Notes: generated by a model not told the origin, from the sequence alone. Shown: positions 8,876 through 16,478, numbered from the stretch's first letter. The stretch is DNA of 64,000 nucleotides from Oscillospiraceae bacterium (GCA_015067825.1 SVLQ01000014.1:1-64000), one strand, 5' to 3'. Program-made: numbers and translations.

Positions 8876-9568
8876 ATGGAACTCTTGAACAGTTTTGTTG
8901 AGCTGCACGTTGCGATTAAGCTGCCCGTGATCGCGCTGATCGCCTATCTGCTCGGCAGCATCAACACTTCGATCCTCGTTTCCAAGATCGCGCTCAAAAA
9001 AGACATCCGCAACTACGGCAGCGGCAACGCCGGCTTCACCAACGCCGTGCGCTCGATGGGTTGGAAGAAAGGCCTGATCGTCATGTTCGGCGATATCGGC
9101 AAATGCGCCCTCGCCGTCGTGATCGGCCAGCTTCTCTACATCGGTAGCATGAACTTCGACGCCGGTGCAGGCGGCCGTCTGATCGCCGGCACGTTCGTCT
9201 TCCTTGGCCACATCTACCCGCTCTACTTCGGCTTCAAGGGCGGTAAAGGCGTTCTGACCTTCGGCATTACGATCCTGATGTTCGACTGGCGTATTTTCCT
9301 GATCGCCTTCTCGCTCTTCCTCATCATTCTGTTCACGACGAAGCTCATGTCGCTCGCGTCGATCTGCGCGGCAATCTCGGTTCTGCCGTTGGTCGTGGTC
9401 TTCCTGCAGACCCCGCTCAGCGGAACACCGATGCCATTCGGCTATTTCTTCGTCGCGCTGTTTATGGTGCTGGTGATTATCTTCAAGCACCGCACGAACA
9501 TTAAGCGCCTGATCACCAAGACGGAATCGAAATTCTCGTTTAAGAGCAACAAGCTGATGGAAAAGTAA
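8876..9568 (+). CDS. plsY: Glycerol-3-phosphate acyltransferase PlsY
   Basis: A 230-residue integral membrane protein with about five hydrophobic helices. The first conserved motif appears as 'GSGNAGFTNAVR' and the glycine-rich motif as 'FKGGKGVLTF'. PlsY transfers the acyl group of acyl-phosphate to glycerol-3-phosphate, the first step of phospholipid synthesis in most Gram-positive bacteria. GGGAGGA lies within the end of der. It is somewhat longer than the usual ~200 residues because of a polar C-terminal tail. Confidence 0.95.
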   Translation: MELLNSFVELHVAIKLPVIALIAYLLGSINTSILVSKIALKKDIRNYGSGNAGFTNAVRSMGWKKGLIVMFGDIGKCALAVVIGQLLYIGSMNFDAGAGGRLIAGTFVFLGHIYPLYFGFKGGKGVLTFGITILMFDWRIFLIAFSLFLIILFTTKLMSLASICAAISVLPLVVVFLQTPLSGTPMPFGYFFVALFMVLVIIFKHRTNIKRLITKTESKFSFKSNKLMEK

Positions 9569-9588
9569 GCACAAACTCCGGAATCCCC

Positions 9589-9617
9589 TTGACAAATGCG
9601 TAAAAAATGCGTATAAT
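9589..9617 (+). promoter_or_regulatory. Promoter of tRNA-Leu
   Basis: TTGACA (9589-9594), a 17-base spacer and TATAAT (9612-9617); perfect consensus, about 32 bases before the mature tRNA. Confidence 0.92.
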
Positions 9618-9648
9618 ATTTTGTGCGTGGTCTCCGCGCACAAAACAC

Positions 9649-9736
9649 GCCGGTGTGATGGAATTGGCAGACGTGACGGACTCAAAATCCGTTGGGCTAA
9701 TACCCCGTGCGGGTTCGACCCCCGCCACCGGCACCA
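9649..9736 (+). tRNA. tRNA-Leu (anticodon CAA)
   Basis: A class II tRNA. The seven-base acceptor stem GCCGGTG pairs with CACCGGC. The anticodon arm ACGGA-CTCAAAA-TCCGT gives anticodon CAA, reading UUG. There is a long variable arm, a GGTTCGA T-loop, discriminator A9733 and an encoded CCA end (9734-9736). Confidence 0.97.
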
Positions 9737-9738
9737 AA

Positions 9739-9779
9739 AATAAAAGACACCCGACAAAATCGGGTGTCTTTTATTTTTG
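9739..9779 (+). terminator. Terminator of tRNA-Leu
   Basis: A/T-flanked hairpin: ACACCCGA and TCGGGTGT enclose a CAAAA loop, with TTTTATTTTT after it. The 3' arm and everything after it are repeated 83 bases downstream. Confidence 0.85.
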
Positions 9780-9903
9780 GTGAATACTCGGGAAGGTGGC
9801 GGGGGCCACACGGCACCAAAAACAGAAAAGCATCCGACAAAATCGGGTGTCTTTTATTTTTGGTGAATACTCGGGAAGGTGGCGGGGGTCACACGGCACC
9901 AAA
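9751..9903 (+). repeat. Tandem 70-base direct repeat next to the tRNA
   Basis: 9751-9820 and 9834-9903 match over 70 bases with a single C/T difference. Each copy holds the terminator loop and 3' arm, then GGTGAATACTCGGGAA, and then a 13-base element (9795-9807, 9878-9890) that is the reverse complement of the tRNA 3' segment at 9717-9729, exactly in the second copy and with one mismatch in the first. A third, diverged copy of the terminator part lies at 10667-10716, after the AT-rich GNAT gene. This looks like the scar of duplication or integration at a tRNA 3' end. Confidence 0.85.
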
Positions 9904-9951
9904 TTAGCACGATCGTTTTGATACGAAACCATCATGCTTTTTCTATATTGG

Positions 9952-9980
9952 TTGATATTTACGCAGCTATTTGATATAAT
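9952..9980 (+). promoter_or_regulatory. Promoter of the AT-rich GNAT gene
   Basis: TTGATA (9952-9957), 17 bases, TATAAT (9975-9980), followed by GAAGGGG ahead of the ATG at 10017. Confidence 0.8.
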
Positions 9981-10016
9981 CTATTCGACAAACTCAAATT
10001 TGAAGGGGTACACACA

Positions 10017-10523
10017 ATGTATATTGAAACGGGCAGAATGGTCATTCGTGATTTTACAATGGCTGATTTGAACGATATGCACGATATTTTTGGTGACGAT
10101 GAAACAATGCAAAATTGCGAGCCTGCATATACCATTGAGAAAACAGCCGACTTTTTGCAAAAGTTCTGCATAGAAAAAAGGGGCGCTGTTGCCGCAGTCC
10201 ATAAAGATACCAACAAAGTAATTGGCTACATTCTCTTCAAAGAATATGATGAAGAAGTATATGAAATCGGCTGGATTTATAACAAGGACTATTGGAAGCA
10301 AGGTTATGCCTTTGAATCTTGTAAGGCTGTTATGGATTATGCATTCAATAGTATGAACATCCATAAAATATTCGCGGAAGCGATTGATGGAATAAAATCC
10401 GTTGGTCTGATGAAAAAACTCGGAATGAAATTAGAAGGAATACAAAGAAGTCAGACAAAGGATAATTTTGGAAACTGGGCAGACCTATACCTTTATGGCA
10501 TACTTGCAGAAGATAGACAGTAA
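10017..10523 (+). CDS. GNAT acetyltransferase, RimJ/RimL type
   Basis: A 168-residue single-domain GNAT protein. It has the N-terminal 'ETGRMVIRDF', the 'YEIGWIYNKDYWKQGYAFE' region that corresponds to motif A (acetyl-CoA binding), and the late motif 'SVGLMKKLGMKLEG' typical of RimJ/RimL ribosomal-protein and small-molecule acetyltransferases. Base composition is clearly AT-richer than its neighbours and codon use differs, which suggests recent acquisition. It is flanked by copies of a tRNA-linked repeat. The acceptor substrate is unknown. Confidence 0.85.
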   Translation: MYIETGRMVIRDFTMADLNDMHDIFGDDETMQNCEPAYTIEKTADFLQKFCIEKRGAVAAVHKDTNKVIGYILFKEYDEEVYEIGWIYNKDYWKQGYAFESCKAVMDYAFNSMNIHKIFAEAIDGIKSVGLMKKLGMKLEGIQRSQTKDNFGNWADLYLYGILAEDRQ

Positions 10524-10666
10524 TACAAACTCCAATTTGACAAGCTGAATCGCATAGTTTCAGTCCCAAAAGAGAGTTTCACTTCCCGTTTATTCGTTTC
10601 ATTCTTTGAGCAAAACCAAATGAAACTATTTGAAACCGTATCATTATTATCAATACACTTCAAAAA

Positions 10667-10716
10667 AAGAAAAGCATCCGATTTTTTCGGATGCCTTTTC
10701 CTTTTGGTGAATGCTC
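10667..10716 (+). repeat. Diverged copy of the tRNA-associated terminator repeat
   Basis: AGAAAAGCATCCGA, a changed loop, TCGGATGCCTTTTCCTTTTGG and then TGAATGCTC parallel the block at 9823-9873. It probably serves as the terminator of the AT-rich GNAT gene and marks the right side of that insertion. Confidence 0.7.
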
Positions 10717-10726
10717 ATATGTTCAA

Positions 10727-10768
10727 TATCCGGTGTTCCTCACTTTCGTGATGAACACCGGATATTTT
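10727..10768 (+). terminator. Terminator-like hairpin between GNAT and pepT
   Basis: AATATCCGGTGTTC and GAACACCGGATATT form a 14-base perfect stem around a 14-base loop, with TTTTTT on the plus-strand side. It lies between the convergent GNAT and pepT genes. Confidence 0.7.
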
Positions 10769-10813
10769 TTACCTATCATGTTTATTTGGTGCAGTGTTTC
10801 CGCTCTTTTTTTG

Positions 10814-12040
10814 TTATACTGCGGCGGGCTGTTCCTGATACAATCTGACGATTCCGAGCAAGATCTCAACCGCCTTATCCATTCCCTCAACAGTAATATG
10901 TTCATAGGGGCCGTGGAAGGCATAGCCGCCTGTACCAAGATTGGGGCAAGGCAATCCCTCAAAGGAAAGTCTTGCACCGTCCGTGCCGCCTCTGATGGGC
11001 TTGATGACAGGCTCAAGTCCCGCCGCAAGGATTGCCCGTTTTGCCGTCTCGACAACGTGGAAGCAGGGACGGATCTTCTCTTCCATATTTCTGTACTGCT
11101 CCTTCAGGGTAAGAACGACCGTTCCTTCTCCGTAGGCAGCATTGATCTGTTTTTCAATTTGACGGGCGAGCTCACAGCGTTTTGCAAAGGACTCTGCGGA
11201 GTGGTCGCGAATGATATATCTGACGGTCGCGTGCTCCACGCACCCCTCCATATCCGTCAAATGGAAGAATCCCTCATAACCCTCGGTTTTAGACGGTATT
11301 TCATCGGCAGGCAAAAGCGAATTGATCTCCATTGCTATCAAGGAAGCGTTGATCATCTTATCCTTTGCAGAGCCCGGATGAATATTAAAGCCGTTGATCT
11401 CAAAGGCAGCACCTGCGGCATTAAAATTCTCATATTCAATTCCGCCCTCTACGTCACCGTCTGCAGTATAAGCAAAGTCGGCTCCGAAGCGCGCCACATC
11501 AAAATGATCTGCGCCCTCTCCGATCTCCTCGTCGGGAGTAAAAGCAATACAGATCTTTCCGTGAGGCAGCTTGTTCTCGATCAGCGCAGCCGCAAAGGTC
11601 ATGATCTCGGCGATTCCCGCCTTGTCGTCAGCTCCGAGAAGTGTCTTTCCGTCAGTAACGATCAAGGTTCTTCCCTTCAACCCCGCAAGATGCGGAAAGT
11701 CGGCGCACTTGAGCGTTCTTCCCTCTCCCAGCTCCACGTCCTCGCCGTCATAATTTTCAATGATACGAGGAGAAACGTTTTCTCCGCAAAAATCGGGAGA
11801 CGTGTCCATGTGTGCTATAAACCCAATAGCAGGCACATTCTCACAACCCTCGGTAGCAGGGATCGTTGCGTAAACGTAGCAATATTCATCGCATTCAGCA
11901 GAGATTCCCATATTTTTAAGCTCTTCGACCAAACAGTGCGCCAAGTCAAATTGGATAGCGGAAGACGGGTGTGTTCCGCTTCTCTCATCGCTTGTCGTAT
12001 ACATTTTTGCGTATTTTAAAAATCTTTCGTATGCTTTCAT
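10814..12040 (-). CDS. pepT: Peptidase T (tripeptide aminopeptidase)
   Basis: A 408-residue M20B metallopeptidase of normal length. Zinc ligands and catalytic residues appear in 'FIAHMDTSPD', 'LLGADDKAGI', 'FTPDEEIGEG' and 'RGGTDGARLSF'. PepT removes the N-terminal residue of tripeptides in the cytoplasm. It has its own promoter and no operon partner, and is convergent with the AT-rich GNAT gene. GC content is moderate, lower than the core genes around it. Confidence 0.95.
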   Translation of the reverse strand: MKAYERFLKYAKMYTTSDERSGTHPSSAIQFDLAHCLVEELKNMGISAECDEYCYVYATIPATEGCENVPAIGFIAHMDTSPDFCGENVSPRIIENYDGEDVELGEGRTLKCADFPHLAGLKGRTLIVTDGKTLLGADDKAGIAEIMTFAAALIENKLPHGKICIAFTPDEEIGEGADHFDVARFGADFAYTADGDVEGGIEYENFNAAGAAFEINGFNIHPGSAKDKMINASLIAMEINSLLPADEIPSKTEGYEGFFHLTDMEGCVEHATVRYIIRDHSAESFAKRCELARQIEKQINAAYGEGTVVLTLKEQYRNMEEKIRPCFHVVETAKRAILAAGLEPVIKPIRGGTDGARLSFEGLPCPNLGTGGYAFHGPYEHITVEGMDKAVEILLGIVRLYQEQPAAV

Positions 12041-12078
12041 AGTTTCTCCATTTTATGAATCTATAAACGTTTTTTATA

Positions 12079-12107
12079 ATTGTATCACAGGATTTCACAT
12101 TTTTCAA
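12079..12107 (-). promoter_or_regulatory. Promoter of pepT
   Basis: Minus-strand TTGAAA (12102-12107), 17 bases, TACAAT (12079-12084), about 40 bases before the ATG. Confidence 0.75.
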
Positions 12108-12343
12108 TCCTATATAAAAATATATCCTCTCTCAGCTGACACCATCTTAACGGTTCGGATTTATCATCGCTCACTGCGCCAAGAAGAAACAAAGACAGCT
12201 TTACTCCCCAAAGCGTTGAATCAGCGTCCCAATTATGGTATAATACCTATTAAAGTAATACCCCGCAATCGAAAAAGATATCTTTTTCCATCGCGTTCCT
12301 TTGGTTTCTGACGAATATATGTTTTACAGCAAAAAGGGCGAGA
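12108..12343. other. Intergenic DNA between pepT and the aldo/keto reductase remnant
   Basis: This stretch holds the plus-strand promoter at 12216-12244 and otherwise AT-rich sequence with no gene that can be supported. The 5' part of the aldo/keto reductase that should follow this promoter is missing. Confidence 0.6.
12216..12244 (+). promoter_or_regulatory. Promoter reading into the aldo/keto reductase pair
   Basis: TTGAAT (12216-12221), 17 bases, TATAAT (12239-12244). It probably still drives the intact downstream aldo/keto reductase. Confidence 0.75.
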
Positions 12344-12679
12344 TACCATTCGGATCGCCCCGAGGTCGAATTTGTGCGGCTGCAGCTGAACTATCTGGAC
12401 TGGGATAATTCCGGCGTCGCCATCCCCTGCACCGCCTGCCGCTACTGCGTCAGCGAAACGAAATGCCCGATGGACATCATGATCCCGGATTATTTCGCTA
12501 TGTACAACGAGAAAAAGCGCTACAACACGATCACTTCCGGCGTTTATTACGCGAACCTGACGATGCACCACGGCAAGGCATCGGCGTGCATCGGCTGCGG
12601 CAAATGCGAATCGCACTGCCCGCAGCATCTGCCGATCCGCAAGCACCTGAAAGAAGTCGCGGAACTTCTCGAGAACTGA
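12344..12679 (+). pseudogene. Deletion remnant of a 4Fe-4S aldo/keto reductase
   Basis: In one open frame the sequence reads 'HSDRPEVEFVRLQLNYLDWDN', a mid-barrel segment of this reductase family, then jumps directly to 'IPCTACRYC', the start of the C-terminal ferredoxin part with clusters 'CTACRYCVSETKCP' and 'CIGCGKCESHCPQH'. The first ~140 residues and roughly 120 residues of the barrel are absent, so two deletions are needed. A GTG at 12374 could start a 101-residue two-cluster ferredoxin-like peptide, but no good ribosome binding site precedes it. The next gene is an intact member of a related family. Probably non-functional. Confidence 0.75.
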
Positions 12680-12703
12680 TATCAGAAAGGGACATTATTA
12701 CAT

Positions 12704-13810
12704 ATGGAATACAGACAGCTCCCGCACGGCACAGCCGCCGAAAAATTCAGCGTGATCGGTCTCGGTTTGGGCGGCATCGGCCAGACTCCTGCCGACGAGA
12801 TCGAAGCCATCATTCGCAAGGCGATCGACCATGGCATCAACTTCTTCGACCTCTGCACCGCCGGCGCCACTTACGCGCCGCTCGGCCGCGCCATCGCCGG
12901 CAAGCGCGACAAGGTGTTTTTGCAGATGCACTTCGGCGCGGTCTACAACGAAAACGGCGAATACGGTTGGTGTCGGGACTTCGACACGATCAAAAAAACC
13001 TTCCTTTGGGAACTGGAGACCATGGGCACCGACTACGCCGACTTTGGCTTTCTCCACTGCGTCGACGAAGACGCCGACTTTGATAAGCTCTGCGAAATCG
13101 GCGTGCTCGATTACTTAAAAGAGCTCAAAGCCCAGGGTACGGTCCGCCACATCGGCTTCTCCTCGCATACGCCGTCGGTTGCCAACCGCATCCTCGATAC
13201 CGGGCTGATCGACATGATGATGTTCTCCATCAACCCGGCGTACGATTTTGAAAAAGGCGACGACTACGGTATCGGCTCGGTCGGCGAGCGCTTTGCCCTC
13301 TTCCGCCGCTGCGCCAAAGAAGGCGTGGGCATCTCCGTGATGAAGCCGTTTTTCGCCGGTCAGCTGCTTTCGGCCGAGCATTCGCCGTTTGGGCAGGCGC
13401 TGACCCACGTCCAGTGCCTACAATACGCGCTCGATCGCCCCGCCGTTCTGACGGCTGTTCCGGGCGTACAGACGATGGAGCATTTGGATCAGGTACTCCG
13501 TTTCCTCTCGGCCACCGAGGAAGAGACTGACTATTCCGTCGTCGGTTCGTTCACAGCCGACACGATCTCCGGCACCTGCGTCTACTGTAACCACTGCCAG
13601 CCTTGCCCTGCCGGGATCGACATCGGTCTCGCCAATAAGTACTACGATCTGGCTCTTGCCGGCGATCGTATCGCCGCCAACCACTACACAAAGCTTAGTG
13701 TCAAGGCCGATGCCTGCCTGCAGTGCGGCCATTGCGACAGCCGCAGCCCCTTCGGCGTCAATCAGACGGCACGCATGGCAGAGATCGCAAACTACTTCGC
13801 GCAAGAATAA
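12704..13810 (+). CDS. Aldo/keto reductase with C-terminal ferredoxin-like domain
   Basis: A 368-residue protein. Residues 1-280 are an aldo/keto reductase barrel ('GLGLGGIGQT', 'GINFFDLCTAG', 'VRHIGFSSHTP'). The tail carries a first cluster motif 'CVYCNHCQPCP' and a second one 'CLQCGHCDSRSPFGV'. In the second, the fourth cysteine expected before PF is serine (AGC), so this cluster may be 3Fe-4S, or absent. AGAAAGG precedes the ATG at 12704, 24 bases after the remnant. Such proteins are thought to be cytoplasmic flavin- or ferredoxin-linked oxidoreductases; the substrate is unknown. Confidence 0.88.
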   Translation: MEYRQLPHGTAAEKFSVIGLGLGGIGQTPADEIEAIIRKAIDHGINFFDLCTAGATYAPLGRAIAGKRDKVFLQMHFGAVYNENGEYGWCRDFDTIKKTFLWELETMGTDYADFGFLHCVDEDADFDKLCEIGVLDYLKELKAQGTVRHIGFSSHTPSVANRILDTGLIDMMMFSINPAYDFEKGDDYGIGSVGERFALFRRCAKEGVGISVMKPFFAGQLLSAEHSPFGQALTHVQCLQYALDRPAVLTAVPGVQTMEHLDQVLRFLSATEEETDYSVVGSFTADTISGTCVYCNHCQPCPAGIDIGLANKYYDLALAGDRIAANHYTKLSVKADACLQCGHCDSRSPFGVNQTARMAEIANYFAQE

Positions 13811-13864
13811 ACGAGGCCGATCTGTTTTGGTTCAACAAATCAGAATTTACAAGGGGAAATGAAT

Positions 13865-14386
13865 ATGGGTAATGCTATATTAGTCTGCGGCTTGAACGGA
13901 GCAGGAAAAAGCACACTGGCAAAAGCACTTGCCGAAAGATTAAATCTCCGCTTCATTGATATTGAAGATATATACTTTGATAAAAAAGACAATCCTAATT
14001 ATCCGTATGAAAAATCTCGTTCCTATGGAGAGGTTGTATCACTGCTTACAAACATCGTAAACGATGAAAACGACTTCGTTTTGGCATCGGTAACGGGTAG
14101 TTTCGGAGATGGATTTATCTCTCATTTGAAGTGTGTAATATTAATTGAAGTCCCAAAAGAGATACGATTAAAGCGAGTAAATGATAGGTCATACATGCTT
14201 TTCGGCGAGAAAAGTTGTAAAGGCGGTGCTTTTTACGAGCAAATCGAGTCATTTCATAATTTTTGTGCTTCAAGGGATGAAAACTTAGTTAACGATTGGC
14301 TATCAACTATATGCTGTCCCATTATCAGAGTAGATGGAACGTTACCAATATGTGATAATGTGAATATAATTACTAAAAAGTTGTAA
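13865..14386 (+). CDS. AT-rich P-loop nucleoside/small-molecule kinase-like protein
   Basis: A 173-residue P-loop protein with Walker A 'GLNGAGKST' near the N-terminus and an Asp in 'FIDIEDIYF', like shikimate- and adenylate-kinase-fold enzymes. A later 'EVPKEIRLKRVNDRS' resembles a lid region. The ATG at 13865 is preferred to the ATG six bases earlier because AAGGGG (13851-13856) is 8 bases from it and only 2 from the other. Base composition is much AT-richer than both neighbours, suggesting acquisition. No partner gene hints at its substrate. Confidence 0.75.
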   Translation: MGNAILVCGLNGAGKSTLAKALAERLNLRFIDIEDIYFDKKDNPNYPYEKSRSYGEVVSLLTNIVNDENDFVLASVTGSFGDGFISHLKCVILIEVPKEIRLKRVNDRSYMLFGEKSCKGGAFYEQIESFHNFCASRDENLVNDWLSTICCPIIRVDGTLPICDNVNIITKKL

Positions 14387-14486
14387 ACCAAATCCCAATT
14401 TACTGCACGATCAAATAAAGCGGTTTTCAAACAAGGCTTTCGGTCGTCACGGTCATTTTTAGCGATACCAACTGTTTCTCCAACCG

Positions 14487-14515
14487 TTGACCGGCGCGCA
14501 AAAGTCTGCTATACT
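14487..14515 (+). promoter_or_regulatory. Promoter of eutH
   Basis: TTGACC (14487-14492), 17 bases, TATACT (14510-14515). Confidence 0.8.
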
Positions 14516-14547
14516 ATAGGAAAGTACGCAAAATAACGGGGTTTTCT

Positions 14548-15624
14548 ATGGATATTCTCATGTATATCTTCGCCGCCTTCGCGCTGCTCGGTGCAGCCGA
14601 CCGCATCATCGGCAACCGTTTCGGCGTCGGCCGCGAATTTGAAAAGGGCATCGAAGCGATGGCGCCGTTGGCGCTCGCGATGGTCGGTATGATCTGCATC
14701 TCCCCGGCGCTGACCAACCTCCTGCTGCCGGTCATCGGCCCGGTAGCCGAGTTTTGCGGGTTCGACCCGTCGGTCATCGCCGGCATCGTCTTCGCCAACG
14801 ACATGGGCGGTGCGGCCTTGGCGGCTGACCTCGCCAAAGATCCGCTCGTCGGCGGTTTCAACGGTCTGATCGTTGCGGCGATGATGGGCGCGACCTTGTC
14901 GTTTACGATCCCGACCGCGCTCTCGACGATCGACAAATCCTGCCACAAAGAGGTGCTCACGGGTATTCTCTGCGGCATCAGCACGATCCCCGTCGGCAGC
15001 TTCGTTTCCGGATTGATGCTCGGTATCCCGGTGGCCACGCTGCTAATAAATCTGCTGCCCGTGATCGTCATCGCCGCCCTCACCTGCGTTGGCATCGCGA
15101 AGTTTCCGCGTGTCTGTATTGCCGTCTTCTCCATCCTCGGCAAGCTGATCGTCGCGCTGATCACCGTCGGCTTGGCGGCCGGTATTTTCACCGCGCTGAC
15201 CGACAAAACGCTGATCCCCGGCGTTGGCGACATCGCCGACGGATTTGCCGTTGTCGCCGAGATCGCCGTCGTGCTTTCGGGCGTGTTCCCGCTGATCTAC
15301 GTTGTTTCCAAGCTGCTCGCGAGGCCCCTCTCGGCACTCGCGCGGAAGTTTGGGATGAAAGACGCTTCGATCCTCGGTTTTCTCTCCACGCTCGCCAACA
15401 GCATCCCCACGATGCAGATGGCCGGCGACATGGACCCCAAAGGCCGGGTTTTGAACCTCGCATTCGCCGTTTCGGCGGCTTTCGTCTTCGGCGACCATTT
15501 GGCCTTCACCACCGTTTTCAACGGCGATTTCACCCCGGCGTTGATCGTCGCCAAGCTCGTTTCGGGCGTTACGGCCGTCGCCGTCGCCGCACTCGTCTGG
15601 CGCGCACAGCAGAAAAAAGCATAA
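14548..15624 (+). CDS. eutH: EutH-family ethanolamine transporter
   Basis: A 358-residue membrane protein with about ten hydrophobic helices and the EutH hallmarks 'RFGVGREFEKGIEAMAPLAL', 'FANDMGGAALA' and a C-terminal 'FVFGDHLAF'. EutH moves ethanolamine across the membrane. No other eut gene is in the window: it stands alone between its own promoter and a strong terminator. It may therefore feed an unlinked ethanolamine pathway or carry a related amine. Family assignment is strong. Confidence 0.92.
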   Translation: MDILMYIFAAFALLGAADRIIGNRFGVGREFEKGIEAMAPLALAMVGMICISPALTNLLLPVIGPVAEFCGFDPSVIAGIVFANDMGGAALAADLAKDPLVGGFNGLIVAAMMGATLSFTIPTALSTIDKSCHKEVLTGILCGISTIPVGSFVSGLMLGIPVATLLINLLPVIVIAALTCVGIAKFPRVCIAVFSILGKLIVALITVGLAAGIFTALTDKTLIPGVGDIADGFAVVAEIAVVLSGVFPLIYVVSKLLARPLSALARKFGMKDASILGFLSTLANSIPTMQMAGDMDPKGRVLNLAFAVSAAFVFGDHLAFTTVFNGDFTPALIVAKLVSGVTAVAVAALVWRAQQKKA

Positions 15625-15628
15625 ATTT

Positions 15629-15662
15629 CACCCCGGAAGCGGCCGCTTCCGGGGTGTTTTGT
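15629..15662 (+). terminator. Terminator of eutH
   Basis: A 14-base perfect palindrome, CACCCCGGAAGCGG and its complement with no loop, followed by TTTTGTT. It lies between the convergent eutH and S-component genes. Confidence 0.92.
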
Positions 15663-15672
15663 TGGGAGTTCT

Positions 15673-16221
15673 TTAAAAAAAGCGTTTCAGCGACCGCACA
15701 AGGATCGGCAGCAGCAGCGAGAAGATCACGGCGGTAATGATCCCCGAAAGGACACGCATCGGCACGCCCGCAAAAATCGCCGCATACGACGCGTAGTAGG
15801 CATAGACCTTCTGCTCAACAAGCATAGCAGCGGTGTTACAGATCGTCACCAAAAGCGAGCTGATCGCCGTTTCTACAATCAGCACGCCGGGGTTCAGACT
15901 CTTTTTGAACGCGCGGAACAAAAGCCCCATCGAAAGCCCGCGCACGACCGCCGGCAGTACCCACAGCAAGGTGGTGGCCGAAAAGCCGTAGGTAATCATC
16001 TGCCCCAAAAACGCACCGATGAACCCGGTCGCCGCGCCCCACCACGGACCGCCGAAGATGGCGACCAGAATTACCGGCAGGCCCGAAAACGAGATCTTTA
16101 GGGTCCCACCAAAGGGTGCGCTGATGCTGACGGCCAAATAATCGAGCCCGACGTAGAGCCCGGCCATCACACCGGCAAGGCACATCAGCCGTACGTAGTT
16201 GCTTCTTCCTGTTTTTTGCAT
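15673..16221 (-). CDS. ECF transporter S component, probable folate (FolT-type)
   Basis: A 182-residue membrane protein with about six helices. The N-terminus 'LMCLAGVMAGLYVGLDYLAV', then 'LKISFSGLPVILVAIFGGPWWGAATGFIGAFLGQ', is the substrate-specific S component layout of group II ECF importers. No A/A'/T genes are nearby, consistent with a shared ECF module elsewhere. Its leader is a tetrahydrofolate riboswitch, so folate is the expected substrate. AAGGAGG sits 7 bases before the ATG and is buried in a hairpin. Confidence 0.9.
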   Translation of the reverse strand: MQKTGRSNYVRLMCLAGVMAGLYVGLDYLAVSISAPFGGTLKISFSGLPVILVAIFGGPWWGAATGFIGAFLGQMITYGFSATTLLWVLPAVVRGLSMGLLFRAFKKSLNPGVLIVETAISSLLVTICNTAAMLVEQKVYAYYASYAAIFAGVPMRVLSGIITAVIFSLLLPILVRSLKRFF

Positions 16222-16228
16222 AAAAATA

Positions 16229-16263
16229 CCTCCTTATTTCCCGTTTTATCCGAAAATAAGGAG
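16229..16263 (-). promoter_or_regulatory. Shine-Dalgarno-sequestering hairpin (riboswitch expression platform)
   Basis: On the minus strand CTCCTTATTT (16254-16263) can pair with AAATAAGGAG (16230-16239), which contains the ribosome binding site of the S-component gene. This blocks translation in one state of the upstream riboswitch. Confidence 0.82.
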
Positions 16264-16299
16264 ATCGAACGCGCGGCCGCGCAGGGGGATCCGATAGTT

Positions 16300-16396
16300 T
16301 CGGCAGCGGGATGCGACGACCGAACCGCGGTAACCCTTCGTCCGCATAACAACTCCCCGTTTATGCGGCACTTGACGCTCGGCCATCTACTCTGCA
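16300..16396 (-). ncRNA. Tetrahydrofolate (THF) riboswitch
   Basis: The minus-strand leader contains the conserved THF-aptamer blocks in order: GAGTAGATG, CGTCAAGTG, ACGAAGG...ACCGCGG and GCATCC. It folds as expected: a closing GCAG/CTGC helix, a GGCCGA/TCGGTC helix and a perfect CCGCATAA/TTATGCGG arm. It starts about 13 bases after the -10 box of a consensus promoter and precedes a FolT-type S component, the classical regulon member. Binding of reduced folate should favour sequestration of the ribosome binding site. Confidence 0.92.
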
Positions 16397-16408
16397 AAAT
16401 GCGTTTTT

Positions 16409-16437
16409 ATTATAATCCCGCCGGCCGCAAAAGTCAA
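16409..16437 (-). promoter_or_regulatory. Promoter of the THF riboswitch and S component
   Basis: Minus-strand TTGACT (16432-16437), 17 bases, TATAAT (16409-16414). Confidence 0.88.
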
Positions 16438-16448
16438 GCGCCAAGGCA

Positions 16449-16478
16449 TTGACATCCTGCCGAATTTTGCGGTACAAT
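16449..16478 (+). promoter_or_regulatory. Promoter of the glyoxalase-family gene
   Basis: TTGACA (16449-16454), 18 bases, TACAAT (16473-16478), divergent from the riboswitch promoter. Confidence 0.8.

Noticed and set aside
9707-9907. A 66-codon frame across the tRNA end and the tandem repeats
   Set aside because: It overlaps the tRNA, and its internal repetition only mirrors the DNA repeat.
10691-12019. A 442-codon plus-strand frame opposite pepT
   Set aside because: pepT has all M20B motifs; the opposite frame has none and no ribosome binding site.
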